NCBI GenBank assembly: GCA_034437535.1
Contig: DAOTTZ010000077.1
Location: 21,491-85,490, forward strand
DNA: 64,000 nt
Reading direction: 5' to 3'
DNA from: J038 sp034437535
Lineage (GTDB): Bacteria; Chloroflexota; Anaerolineae; Aggregatilineales; Phototrophicaceae
Each line of letters opens with the position of its first letter. Position 1 is the stretch's first letter. Shown one piece after another: positions 56,274-64,000 of this stretch. The notes beneath the pieces are model-generated. The model saw only the letters and a program-made list of their open reading frames with translations. It was not told the origin of the DNA and ran no database searches. A program made the translations under genes and the position numbers.

Positions 56274-58196
56274 TTAAGGTTCCTCCACATTGATCGTCAA
56301 AGCCGGGTACACCGTCGCGCCGCCGTCCACCGGCAGGCGGGTGCCGTCCCGGTAATCATACACCAGGATGTTAAGTGTATACGTCCCCGGTGGTGTCTCA
56401 CACGGGATGGTCAACTGCCGCAAGTCGGGTAGAAATTGGAACACCGGCCACTGATCCAGCGACAGACCGGCAGGCGGCGCGTCGTTCTGCGTGATGAGGG
56501 TGCCGTCGGCGGTGGTCAGGTGCAGGCCGACACTGTACACGCCGGGAATATCCGCTTGGAGCGTCTGCCAGTGGGCCAGCACCTGCCAGCTTTCACACGC
56601 CGAGAGCGACTCCGCGCTGGTGCTGATGCTCAACAGGCGCAACCGCTCATCGAAATCTGCCAGCGGCGTCTCAAAATCGGGCGGATCGCTCCAATGGTCA
56701 GGCGCGGCCCACACATCAAATGCCACGTTGACATAATCCGCGCCATAGACGTAACCGCTGATCGCGTCGAAGTCGTTAAAGCCGAACACAAAGTCCGGGG
56801 CCTTGTTCTGCCAGTAGGCCATCGGGGTTTCGGTATCGGTAAGCAACATGCCCAGTTGCTCCTGGGTGGCCCCGTGTGAGAGATAACGCGGGTAATCCGG
56901 CAGATGCGCGACGAAATCTGCCGCTGGCCCGGCGATGAGATCGGTATCATCGGCTAATTGGCGCAGTGGCTCCAGGTAACGGGGGGGCGGTGGCTCTGGC
57001 GGTAACTCACGCCAGCCGGTCGCCATGCCAGCCAATTCCGCCTGCGGCAATGCGAGTCCCACTGCCACCGCCGTCACAATCAGCGGGTGGAGCCGCCCCC
57101 CCGTTGGAGGGGCCGCCTCACGGCGTAACCCTCGCACCAGCAAGGCCGGCACCGGGATAAACAAAATCGGCATCGGATGCATCAGGTAAAAGAACGACCC
57201 GTTGATGGTGATGACCCCCGCCGCGATCACCACCCCGCCGATCATCAGCAGGACATCCCGGTCGGCCTGGGTCCGCCGCACCACCAGGCCGAGCAATCCC
57301 GCCGCCACCAGCACAATTTCAAACGCCGGACTCAAGCGGATCATATCCGCATACCGGCCTGTCTCCCGTTCGGTCAGCGCGGCCAGATCCAGCATCGACC
57401 CTAACAACGATTGATCCGGGTCATACGACCCCGGCGCATAGACCGCCGCTTCCCATTCGCGCAGGTCGGCCAGCACACTGAAGAATTGATCCTGATCCGG
57501 CAAAAAGTTGAAGGCCACAAATACCGCCGCGCCCATCAAATACCCGCCCGCCAGCATCACCGGCGGGGAAACCAGCTTGACCCGCCAGCCGTATTCCCGC
57601 ACATACTGCGCCAGGTAATACAACCCGAAGGCAAAGGCCGCGATGGTCGTATTCAGATGCACCTGCAAGCCCAGGCCCAGGAGCAACCCATACACCAGAT
57701 GAAACCGTAATCCCCGCTGATGCTGGAAAGCGTAGATCATGCCATACAGCATCCACGCCACAAATGCGATAGTCACCGTGTCAAACCGGACGCTGTTCGC
57801 CATCCAGAAGAACGACAACCAGGGGAACAGAATCACACCCGTCCACGCCACCCGTTGATCGTACAACGCCCGCAACCCCAACCACACCGCCGGTAAGATG
57901 AGCAGGCCGAACGCCAACGACATCACCCGCAGGGAAAGCACACTTTCCCCCAGCGTGCTATACGCCGCCGTATAGAGCAGTACGCCGTAACCGTTGCCGG
58001 GGTACAGGTTGACATCGGTCAGGCCGAGTGTGGTCGGGTAGAGGCCATGCCCGTGTGCGCTGTTGGCGGCCATGCTCAGGTAATATTGCTCGTCCACGTT
58101 GAGCGGTGCCGTACTCCTCAGCGCGACCCATCCGCGCAGGCTAAACGCGATCACCACGCTTAACACTGCCAGCACCATCAACCCCTTGTATTTCAT
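56274..58196 (-). CDS. GT-C (PMT/ArnT-like) membrane glycosyltransferase, gene D
   Basis: Integral membrane protein of 640 residues with about 11 helices. The first outward loop carries the DE catalytic motif (APLNVDEQYYLSMAANS) of GT39/GT83-type enzymes, which take sugar from a polyprenyl-phosphate donor. After the last helix there is an extracytoplasmic beta-sandwich of about 180 residues (SACESWQVLAHWQTLQADIP, LPDLRQLTIPCETPPGTYTL) that is also found in genes B and C, with two probable disulfide Cys. ATG 58196 overlaps the stop of gene C (ATGA); the frame from 58226 is an artefact of that overlap. Acceptor unknown. Confidence 0.83.
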   Translation of the reverse strand: MKYKGLMVLAVLSVVIAFSLRGWVALRSTAPLNVDEQYYLSMAANSAHGHGLYPTTLGLTDVNLYPGNGYGVLLYTAAYSTLGESVLSLRVMSLAFGLLILPAVWLGLRALYDQRVAWTGVILFPWLSFFWMANSVRFDTVTIAFVAWMLYGMIYAFQHQRGLRFHLVYGLLLGLGLQVHLNTTIAAFAFGLYYLAQYVREYGWRVKLVSPPVMLAGGYLMGAAVFVAFNFLPDQDQFFSVLADLREWEAAVYAPGSYDPDQSLLGSMLDLAALTERETGRYADMIRLSPAFEIVLVAAGLLGLVVRRTQADRDVLLMIGGVVIAAGVITINGSFFYLMHPMPILFIPVPALLVRGLRREAAPPTGGRLHPLIVTAVAVGLALPQAELAGMATGWRELPPEPPPPRYLEPLRQLADDTDLIAGPAADFVAHLPDYPRYLSHGATQEQLGMLLTDTETPMAYWQNKAPDFVFGFNDFDAISGYVYGADYVNVAFDVWAAPDHWSDPPDFETPLADFDERLRLLSISTSAESLSACESWQVLAHWQTLQADIPGVYSVGLHLTTADGTLITQNDAPPAGLSLDQWPVFQFLPDLRQLTIPCETPPGTYTLNILVYDYRDGTRLPVDGGATVYPALTINVEEP

Positions 58197-60379
58197 CGTA
58201 GCCTGAACTCGTCCCTTAGCACCCATAGATTGTTCTCACCTCCGGCCACTGCCAGCCGGTCGTCGCCATCATACCAGCCGATCACCACCCGGTAGAGTCC
58301 TGGCTCTGCGTCCGCCGGGAGTGTCAAACGCCGGGTCTGCTCAAAGGGCCGGCCAACGAGCCACGCCCGCGTCGGGTACCCCGGTACCGGGCCGTCGGTC
58401 TGCGTGATGACCGTCTGATCGTCTGCCAGCAGTTGCACCGTCAGCGTCCAATCACGGCTCATCGGCTGGAGTGCGTCCCACACAAACGTAAGTTCGACCG
58501 TTTCTCCCGGTGCGACGGTCTCTGCGCTCAGGCTGAGGCCCTGCAACACCAGCCGATCCCCAAAGACCACCTCGACCGTCTCCGGCAGTACCGCCGGTTG
58601 ATAATCCGCCGTGTAGAGCGTGGCCGCCGGGGCTAAGAGGCTACTGCCCAGGTCATTCCCGGCGGTGTCCATCCAACGCAGGGTCTCCACGATTTCGGCC
58701 CCGCCATCGGCATAAGACACCGGCTGGATCGCCACCCACTTAAATTCGATCTGCATCTGGCGCGGCGGGATCATCGCGGCGGCGTCCAGGTCGAAGGTTA
58801 CATCCGCCGTGTAGAGCGTCGTCCCCGGTGGAATAGTCGAAGTGGCCGCCATCCCTGGGTAAAATGTCACCGTCCCGCGTACCGCACCCGTCACCGGGTC
58901 GAGCAGGGCCAGGGCCAGCGCGTAATCACCCCCTGCTTGTTCCTCCACCCGGAACGCGACCGCCACCGAGACACGCGCACCCGGTTGCACCCTGTCCGGC
59001 TCTATGCGATAACCCGCCAGCGTGAACGGGCCAGCCGTCGCCGTCAGGGGTTGGAACTCTGCCGGTAGATCGGCGCGGGTCGCCAGCCGTTCATAAGCCG
59101 GGCGCAAGACGACGAACGGCGTCGTTATCGTCGCCAGCATCAGCGGCAGGATCAACACAGCCGCCGGGAGAGGGCCGAGCAAGCGCGTGATCCCGCCCAC
59201 CACCAGCACCGCAAATGCCGCGATCATCGGGTAGAGCAGGCGGCCCTGCGAGATGTTCACACTTATCGTCGCCACCACCAACGAAGCCATCACCAACCCG
59301 ACCACCGCCAGCAAGAACACCGTCAACCAACGCTGTGTGCGCTCACGGAGCAAAAACACCACGCCCAGCGCACCCAGGGCGGTCACCGCGCTGGCCTGCG
59401 TGAAGACCCAGGCCGGCCCGCGTATGTTGAACTGCCCCAATACCATCCAGAAGGATAACCAGACGCCTTCGGCCTCTGCCCAGGTCGGCGTGTCACTCCG
59501 CCCCCAGATCTGCGCCGCCGCATCGACCGCCAGCGGGTCACCGTACAGATTAAAATTCCGCAGGTACCACCACCCGGCTAGGATTGCCGTCACACCGAGC
59601 GCGATCCCGCCGGTACGCAGTGCCGCCCGCCACGTCCAGCGGCCCCGCCACGCGCCGAGCATCACGCCAGCCCCGATCACGCCGAATAAGCTCAACCCGT
59701 TGACCTTGGTCAACGCCGCCCCCGCCAGGATCAACCCCACCAGCAGAGCATCACGCCCCGTCATCCGCGCCTGATGCCACCGGCTCACCAACCAGTAGAT
59801 CCCGGCGGTATAGAGAAAAGTCACCAGGTTATCGTTGTTGATGCTGGCACTGATAAAGACAAACGTCGGGATGCTGGCGACCAGGGCCGCGCTCAACACA
59901 CCGACTAACGCCCGGCCAGAGACAATCCACCCGATGCGATAGGTCATGGCGATTGTCCCCGCGCCGAGTACGATGCTCAACCCGCGCAAAAGCCAGATCG
60001 CGGTTGCAGTATCCCCGCCGGGGCCTGCCACTGGATGTAGAAACACATGCTGGTTATGCGGCTGGACGACGCCCAACGCGCCCTGTGGGTTCACGGTGCG
60101 GTAAGCGTCCAGGTCATCGCGTTCTGTCAGGCTCACCAGGGCCGCGCCCAGCAGATAATACAGCGGCGGATGATGGCGATGAGTCGCGCCACTGGCGAAC
60201 ACTGCTTCGCGGCTCTCGTCTAAGGTCGGCAACTCCCCGCTTTCCAGCAGATGATGCACATACAGCAGATGCGCCGCTTCGTCCGGGGCTTCGAAGAAAG
60301 GCGTCTCCCGCGCATACAATCCGGCCACCACCATAAACCCGATGACGACGCCAACGGCAAGACGAGCGGTCATCTTCAT
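58193..60379 (-). CDS. GT-C (PMT/ArnT-like) membrane glycosyltransferase, gene C
   Basis: Membrane protein of 728 residues. The first outward loop has the DE pair in ETPFFEAPDEAAHLLYVHHL, like dolichyl-phosphate-sugar:protein transferases. About 11 helices follow. Residues about 440-728 contain two extracytoplasmic beta-sandwich regions (LAGYRIEPDRVQPGARVSV; LQGLSLSAETVAPGETVELT) that resemble each other and the tails of genes B and D, suggesting duplication of a carbohydrate- or protein-binding module. Start ATG 60379 overlaps the stop of gene B (TGATG); a second ATG is two codons later. Middle gene of the operon. Confidence 0.82.
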   Translation of the reverse strand: MKMTARLAVGVVIGFMVVAGLYARETPFFEAPDEAAHLLYVHHLLESGELPTLDESREAVFASGATHRHHPPLYYLLGAALVSLTERDDLDAYRTVNPQGALGVVQPHNQHVFLHPVAGPGGDTATAIWLLRGLSIVLGAGTIAMTYRIGWIVSGRALVGVLSAALVASIPTFVFISASINNDNLVTFLYTAGIYWLVSRWHQARMTGRDALLVGLILAGAALTKVNGLSLFGVIGAGVMLGAWRGRWTWRAALRTGGIALGVTAILAGWWYLRNFNLYGDPLAVDAAAQIWGRSDTPTWAEAEGVWLSFWMVLGQFNIRGPAWVFTQASAVTALGALGVVFLLRERTQRWLTVFLLAVVGLVMASLVVATISVNISQGRLLYPMIAAFAVLVVGGITRLLGPLPAAVLILPLMLATITTPFVVLRPAYERLATRADLPAEFQPLTATAGPFTLAGYRIEPDRVQPGARVSVAVAFRVEEQAGGDYALALALLDPVTGAVRGTVTFYPGMAATSTIPPGTTLYTADVTFDLDAAAMIPPRQMQIEFKWVAIQPVSYADGGAEIVETLRWMDTAGNDLGSSLLAPAATLYTADYQPAVLPETVEVVFGDRLVLQGLSLSAETVAPGETVELTFVWDALQPMSRDWTLTVQLLADDQTVITQTDGPVPGYPTRAWLVGRPFEQTRRLTLPADAEPGLYRVVIGWYDGDDRLAVAGGENNLWVLRDEFRLR

Positions 60380-62199
60380 CAGCGTAATGTCACCGTGCCG
60401 ATCACGGCATCCTGGCGCGGGCTACCAGTCGGCAGACGTTCCCCGGTGCGCCAGGCATAAACCGCCGCCGTGACCGTGTAACTGCCCGGTGGCAGGTCGT
60501 CCAGGTTGATCTGGCTCAGGCTGTAGCCGAACACGCCGAGCGGCAACGCGAAATCCTGCCCCTGTGCGACGAATTCCCCCGCCGCATCGAACACGTACAG
60601 CCCGACCGAGTACGTATCCGCCGGGATGTCGTCTGTTTGCCAGCTTGTTATCACCTCCACCTGGTTGTCGAAGGCGGTCAAGCGGGCACCCAGCGCGAAG
60701 ACATCGGCTCCAAATTGGGCGATGGCGCGTTCGCCCGGCTGGCACAGCACATCCACCCGCGCATACAGCCGGGCCGTCAGGCGGTCATGATCGAACACCG
60801 GGCCGCAATCCACATAATACGTCAGCAAGGCTTGCGTCATCAGATATTGCTCAGTGACTCCGGCGTCCGTTTCCTCCGCCCACCACACGCGCCCGGCATC
60901 TGCCAGATATTCGCTGATTGGCACCGGCAAATCTTCCACCATGCTATAGCGTGCATCGCTCCCATGCACCGCCAGCGCATAACTCCCGCTGATGGCCCAC
61001 CCATTCGCCGGCGCGTGGAGCAAGGCCACATCGCCCGGCACCGCCTCCGCCTTGACGATGGCCCCGAAGTCATCCAGCGGTAGGGTAGGCCGGAAGAAGA
61101 CATCATGCGCCTCACGGAATAACGTCGCGTAGAAGCCCGGTGTCAAGCTGTTATATACCCCGAACCCCAACCATAACACCGTCACCCCGGTCGCCAGTGT
61201 GCGCGGGCGCAAGCTCAAGATCCCGACCGCACCCAGGCTCACCAGCAGGGGCCACAGCGAGAGCAAGTACCGCGCATGAGTCAATATCCCGCCGATCAAA
61301 TGCAGGACGACCGCCTGCGCCGTGATGAGCACCACCAGCCCCCACAACAAATTACGCCCAACCGCCCCCCGCCGGGGTGGGGCCAGCAAGGCCACCGCCG
61401 CCAGCACGAACGTCCCGTTACTAAAGGCGTACACAGTATGCACCAGCATTACATCCAGTGTCATCCTGGTGTCGGTGCGCCCACCGGATTCTGTGAACGT
61501 GCTGACCGCGCCCAGCGTGATCCCCAGCCAGGGCAGGTACGCCAGCCCGCCCAGCACCATCAACCCGGTAATCTGCCACCAATGCCGGTCTCTGGCAAGG
61601 GCCGGGCGGATGTTCGCCAGATGAACCAACCCAATCGCAGAGAGCGTCAGCAGGGTGAGCAGGTGCGAATAGACCGCCCCGGCCACCGCCAGCACCAGCA
61701 ACACTGCCGCCCCGCGCCCACCGCCCCGGCGCATCCGCCAGTAAACCGAGATCGTCATGACGGAAAAGAGCGTCATCATGCTGTATAAGCGCAGTTCGTG
61801 CAGATAATCCACGAAAAGAGCCGACCCGGCCAACAACAGGGCCGCCAGTATCCCGGTCCGCCGCCGCCCGCTGATGTCGGTCGCCAGCCGGTAGGTCCAT
61901 GCCAGCGTCAGGATGCCAAACACAAAGCTGATGAAGCGCACCGCGAACGGCGTCCACCCGGCCACGCTCCCCCAGGCCGACAACAGCAGATAATAAGCCG
62001 GCGGTTGAGAGGGTTCGCCCAATGCCCGGTCGATCACCTCCCCAAAGCTGATCGGGCCGTAAGGCGTGCCCCCCGCGCTGAAGTAACTCCACCATTCGTC
62101 ATACCACAGCATGCCTTCGCTCAGCCCACGCAGACCGAGCCACCCCGCCAATCCTATCACCGGGATCATCCACCACCAGGTCGGGAATCGGCGAGTCAT
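60379..62199 (-). CDS. GT-C (PMT/ArnT-like) membrane glycosyltransferase, gene B
   Basis: Membrane protein of 606 residues with about 10 helices. The DE motif is in EGMLWYDEWWSYFSAGG after helix 1. GEPSQPPAYYLLLSAWG, typical of GT39-like enzymes, follows. The C-terminal 150 residues form the same beta-sandwich as genes C and D (FGADVFALGARLTAFDNQVE, DLPPGSYTVTAAVYAWRTGE). The frame opens at 62298, but ATG 62199 overlapping the stop of gene A (ATGA) begins with a proper membrane segment; the first 33 codons upstream are shadow sequence of gene A. Confidence 0.82.
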   Translation of the reverse strand: MTRRFPTWWWMIPVIGLAGWLGLRGLSEGMLWYDEWWSYFSAGGTPYGPISFGEVIDRALGEPSQPPAYYLLLSAWGSVAGWTPFAVRFISFVFGILTLAWTYRLATDISGRRRTGILAALLLAGSALFVDYLHELRLYSMMTLFSVMTISVYWRMRRGGGRGAAVLLVLAVAGAVYSHLLTLLTLSAIGLVHLANIRPALARDRHWWQITGLMVLGGLAYLPWLGITLGAVSTFTESGGRTDTRMTLDVMLVHTVYAFSNGTFVLAAVALLAPPRRGAVGRNLLWGLVVLITAQAVVLHLIGGILTHARYLLSLWPLLVSLGAVGILSLRPRTLATGVTVLWLGFGVYNSLTPGFYATLFREAHDVFFRPTLPLDDFGAIVKAEAVPGDVALLHAPANGWAISGSYALAVHGSDARYSMVEDLPVPISEYLADAGRVWWAEETDAGVTEQYLMTQALLTYYVDCGPVFDHDRLTARLYARVDVLCQPGERAIAQFGADVFALGARLTAFDNQVEVITSWQTDDIPADTYSVGLYVFDAAGEFVAQGQDFALPLGVFGYSLSQINLDDLPPGSYTVTAAVYAWRTGERLPTGSPRQDAVIGTVTLR

Positions 62200-63731
62200 G
62201 GTGTGGCCGCCGCTTGCGGTTGACAATTGCCGATGTCCACGTTGCGGGCGGCGGCGGCCTCCCCGTCGATCATGATGTAACGGAAGTTGCCGATCCAATC
62301 CGGGTAATAATCCCAGTTGACCTCTTGCGGGCCGAAGATGCGCGTATACAGGCCGGGCCAGTTGGCCTGCACCGCCAGCCCGTTGACCTCATCTTGCGCG
62401 TAGATAATGTGGTCGGTCGGTTGAAAATAGCGGATGTTCCCTGCTTCAAAGCCGCGTTGCCCGAATTCGAATGACAACGCACTCCCGATGCAAAAGGTCT
62501 GCTCCGGGTGATTGCTGATGTGGGCCATCACCGCCTGGGTATACCCGTCCCGGTCGCCGCGTTGGATCACGCTCTGCGTCGTCTCGATCAACCACACCGC
62601 GTTTAATCCAGCCAGCAGAATCAACCCCACCGGCACCGCATACGCCAACCGCCGTGAGTATTGCGCCAGCCCATCCCACAACCAGCCGATCCCGAACGCC
62701 GCCAGGGCCGCCAGGAACGGTGCCAGCACCAGCAGATTCCGCACAATCATTACGATCTGTGTGCTCATATACAGCAGATATAACACCGGCAGGCCGACCA
62801 GCAACCCCACCGCCCGGCGATCATACCGCCACAACCACAGCGCACCCGCCAGCACGAACCCACTCACCAGCAGGGCCACCGGGGCATACGGCGAAAACAA
62901 CACCGCCCCCAGGTACGTCAAGTTGCGGGCCAGGTGCGGCCAATAGGCGGCGACAGTGTGATTATGGTGTCCTAATTCGCCGTAATGGATGATCTCTTCG
63001 TTCACGTTGTCGATGAAGTGCCCGCTATCCAGCACCGCACCCGGCGTGCTGAGCAAAAAGGTGCCCAGGCCCACCACACCGAGCAGGATCATCTCTCGAA
63101 GCAAGCGGCGGTTATCACGCTCCACCCGCCACAGCAAGACCGCGCTGGACGGCACCGCCAGCGCGAATAAGCCCGCGTTATACTTACTGCCGACGGCCAA
63201 CCCCCCGGCCACCGCCGCCATGTAAAGCCACCGGTGGTCTTGCGTCGTTATCGCCTGCCAGCATAACAACGTAGTCAACGGCACCGCCAGCACCACCAGC
63301 CCATCCGGCGCGATCCACCGCGCATGATAGACGACCTCCCACGAGAGGGCGAACACGCCCGCCGCGCTGAGCGCAACCCACACATTGCGCCGCACAACAT
63401 ACGCCAATCCATACGTCATCACGACCGCCACACAGAACACCAGCGCGAAGGCCACCCGCATCGTCAGCAGGCCCTCCGGCCCGGTGATCGCGGCCTCATC
63501 CCCGCGCAAGACTGCCGGTAAGCTGGCCGCCGTCCCTAGCCAGTAAGCCGCCGATGGATAGTTGTAATACAAGGGCAAGAATTCGCCGGTCTGCGCGGTG
63601 TGGGCCACAGACGACGCCAGGAACGGCTCATCCCAGTGTGTGCCGAAATCCAGCGCGGCGTACACATTCCAGGCGAAAAATGCCAGCGGAAGCAGGACTA
63701 GCGCGTGTTTCAGGCGCGGCCAACGAGTCAT
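62196..63731 (-). CDS. GT-C (PMT/ArnT-like) membrane glycosyltransferase, gene A
   Basis: Membrane protein of 511 residues with about 11 helices and the DE motif in LDFGTHWDEPFLASSV, where the loop after helix 1 faces outward. It lacks the beta-sandwich tail of genes B-D and ends in a soluble region of about 120 residues (HPEQTFCIGSALSFEFGQRG). ATG 63731 was chosen; a TTG at 63743 overlapping the stop of the preceding gene is an alternative start. First of four overlapping GT-C genes behind the polyprenyl-phosphate glycosyltransferase. Confidence 0.82.
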   Translation of the reverse strand: MTRWPRLKHALVLLPLAFFAWNVYAALDFGTHWDEPFLASSVAHTAQTGEFLPLYYNYPSAAYWLGTAASLPAVLRGDEAAITGPEGLLTMRVAFALVFCVAVVMTYGLAYVVRRNVWVALSAAGVFALSWEVVYHARWIAPDGLVVLAVPLTTLLCWQAITTQDHRWLYMAAVAGGLAVGSKYNAGLFALAVPSSAVLLWRVERDNRRLLREMILLGVVGLGTFLLSTPGAVLDSGHFIDNVNEEIIHYGELGHHNHTVAAYWPHLARNLTYLGAVLFSPYAPVALLVSGFVLAGALWLWRYDRRAVGLLVGLPVLYLLYMSTQIVMIVRNLLVLAPFLAALAAFGIGWLWDGLAQYSRRLAYAVPVGLILLAGLNAVWLIETTQSVIQRGDRDGYTQAVMAHISNHPEQTFCIGSALSFEFGQRGFEAGNIRYFQPTDHIIYAQDEVNGLAVQANWPGLYTRIFGPQEVNWDYYPDWIGNFRYIMIDGEAAAARNVDIGNCQPQAAATP

Positions 63732-63739
63732 GGCGCGGT

Positions 63740-64000
63740 TCAACGCTCAGAGACTTTGAGTGTGAACAAGGACATCACGAAGCTCCAGAAGAACAACTGA
63801 AGGCCGACGATCACGAAGAACGTCCCGCTGATGACCACCCGCAGAACACTTTGATAATCCAACGCGCTGAACTCCGCCGCCGACCACTGCAACACAGCGG
63901 CCCCGTAAAAACCCACGCCGACCACGGCCAGCATCAACCCGACGAATAACCCCCAACCGAGCGAAAACGTCTCGATGAAGTGTTCTAAGCGTTCACTGGG
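63740..64000 (-). CDS. C-terminal end of a polyprenyl-phosphate glycosyltransferase (GT2, DPM1-like)
   Basis: The last 86 residues of a protein that begins outside the window. Two membrane helices (GWGLFVGLMLAVVGVGFYGA and VISGTFFVIVGLQLFFWSFV) with a short loop between (LQWSAAEFSALDYQSVLR) and the tail SLFTLKVSER are typical of bacterial GT2 enzymes that make polyprenyl-phosphate-sugars, the donors used by GT-C enzymes such as the four that follow. The catalytic domain is not in view, so the family call rests on this tail and on the operon. Confidence 0.6.
   Translation of the reverse strand, partial: PSERLEHFIETFSLGWGLFVGLMLAVVGVGFYGAAVLQWSAAEFSALDYQSVLRVVISGTFFVIVGLQLFFWSFVMSLFTLKVSER

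Noticed and set aside
1..64000. CRISPR array, rRNA, tRNA or prophage
   Set aside because: No regularly spaced repeats, no rRNA-like segments, no tRNA-like cloverleaf with a T-loop motif, and no phage structural genes were seen by eye; a short tRNA could still be missed without a computed scan.

Overview
The window is gene-dense, roughly 57-60% GC by eye, and reads as a chromosomal segment of a Chloroflexota bacterium, probably Anaerolineae-like. This rests on inference from gene content: a bacterial mevalonate pathway beside menaquinone genes, a MalT/BTAD hybrid regulator, PPC-domain and TolB-like secreted proteins, a clostripain-type peptidase and long runs of GT-C glycosyltransferases. I saw no rRNA, tRNA or CRISPR array.

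Layout. 1-4416 (minus strand): a TetR regulator followed by menF, menD and menB (menB runs off the left edge), with a TetR-type operator at the promoter. 4575-6547: decarboxylase and kinase of the mevalonate pathway. 6639-13506: a NarL-type two-component pair, a secreted PPC protein, and a lipid kinase coupled to a dual-specificity phosphatase. 13503-21779: an SDR-DUF2867 protein, a minimal TIR protein, moaA, a serine beta-lactamase-like protein, cydDC and a flavin-type oxidoreductase. 21858-23834: a small redox operon (LmrA/YxaF-type TetR, FrnE-like DsbA, NmrA-like reductase) with two copies of one operator. 23927-37942: secreted beta-propellers, a DUF2087 protein, a 1025-residue MalT/BTAD regulator, an ABC exporter, a methyltransferase, a UvrD-like helicase, an MFS exporter and a MaoC hydratase.

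38051-45158 is the accessory part: an acidic anchored protein, two tandem secreted paralogues ending in the same Cys-containing tail, a roughly 410-base highly structured gene-free element inserted between them, a very large clostripain-family peptidase and a lone tyrosine recombinase. The gene-free element is the most unusual item. It has IS200/IS605-like terminal hairpins, no transposase, and a folded core whose short motifs occur in the same order as in HEARO/IscB omega RNAs as I remember them.

45218-56270 holds an OmpR-type two-component system, a MacB-like ABC transporter, a tyrosine phosphatase, a multi-PAS histidine kinase whose first domain is a LOV domain lacking the photoactive cysteine, and an aldo/keto reductase. 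56274-64000 is a tightly overlapping minus-strand operon of four GT-C (PMT/ArnT-like) glycosyltransferases led by the C-terminal end of a polyprenyl-phosphate glycosyltransferase, probably for extracytoplasmic glycan or protein glycosylation.
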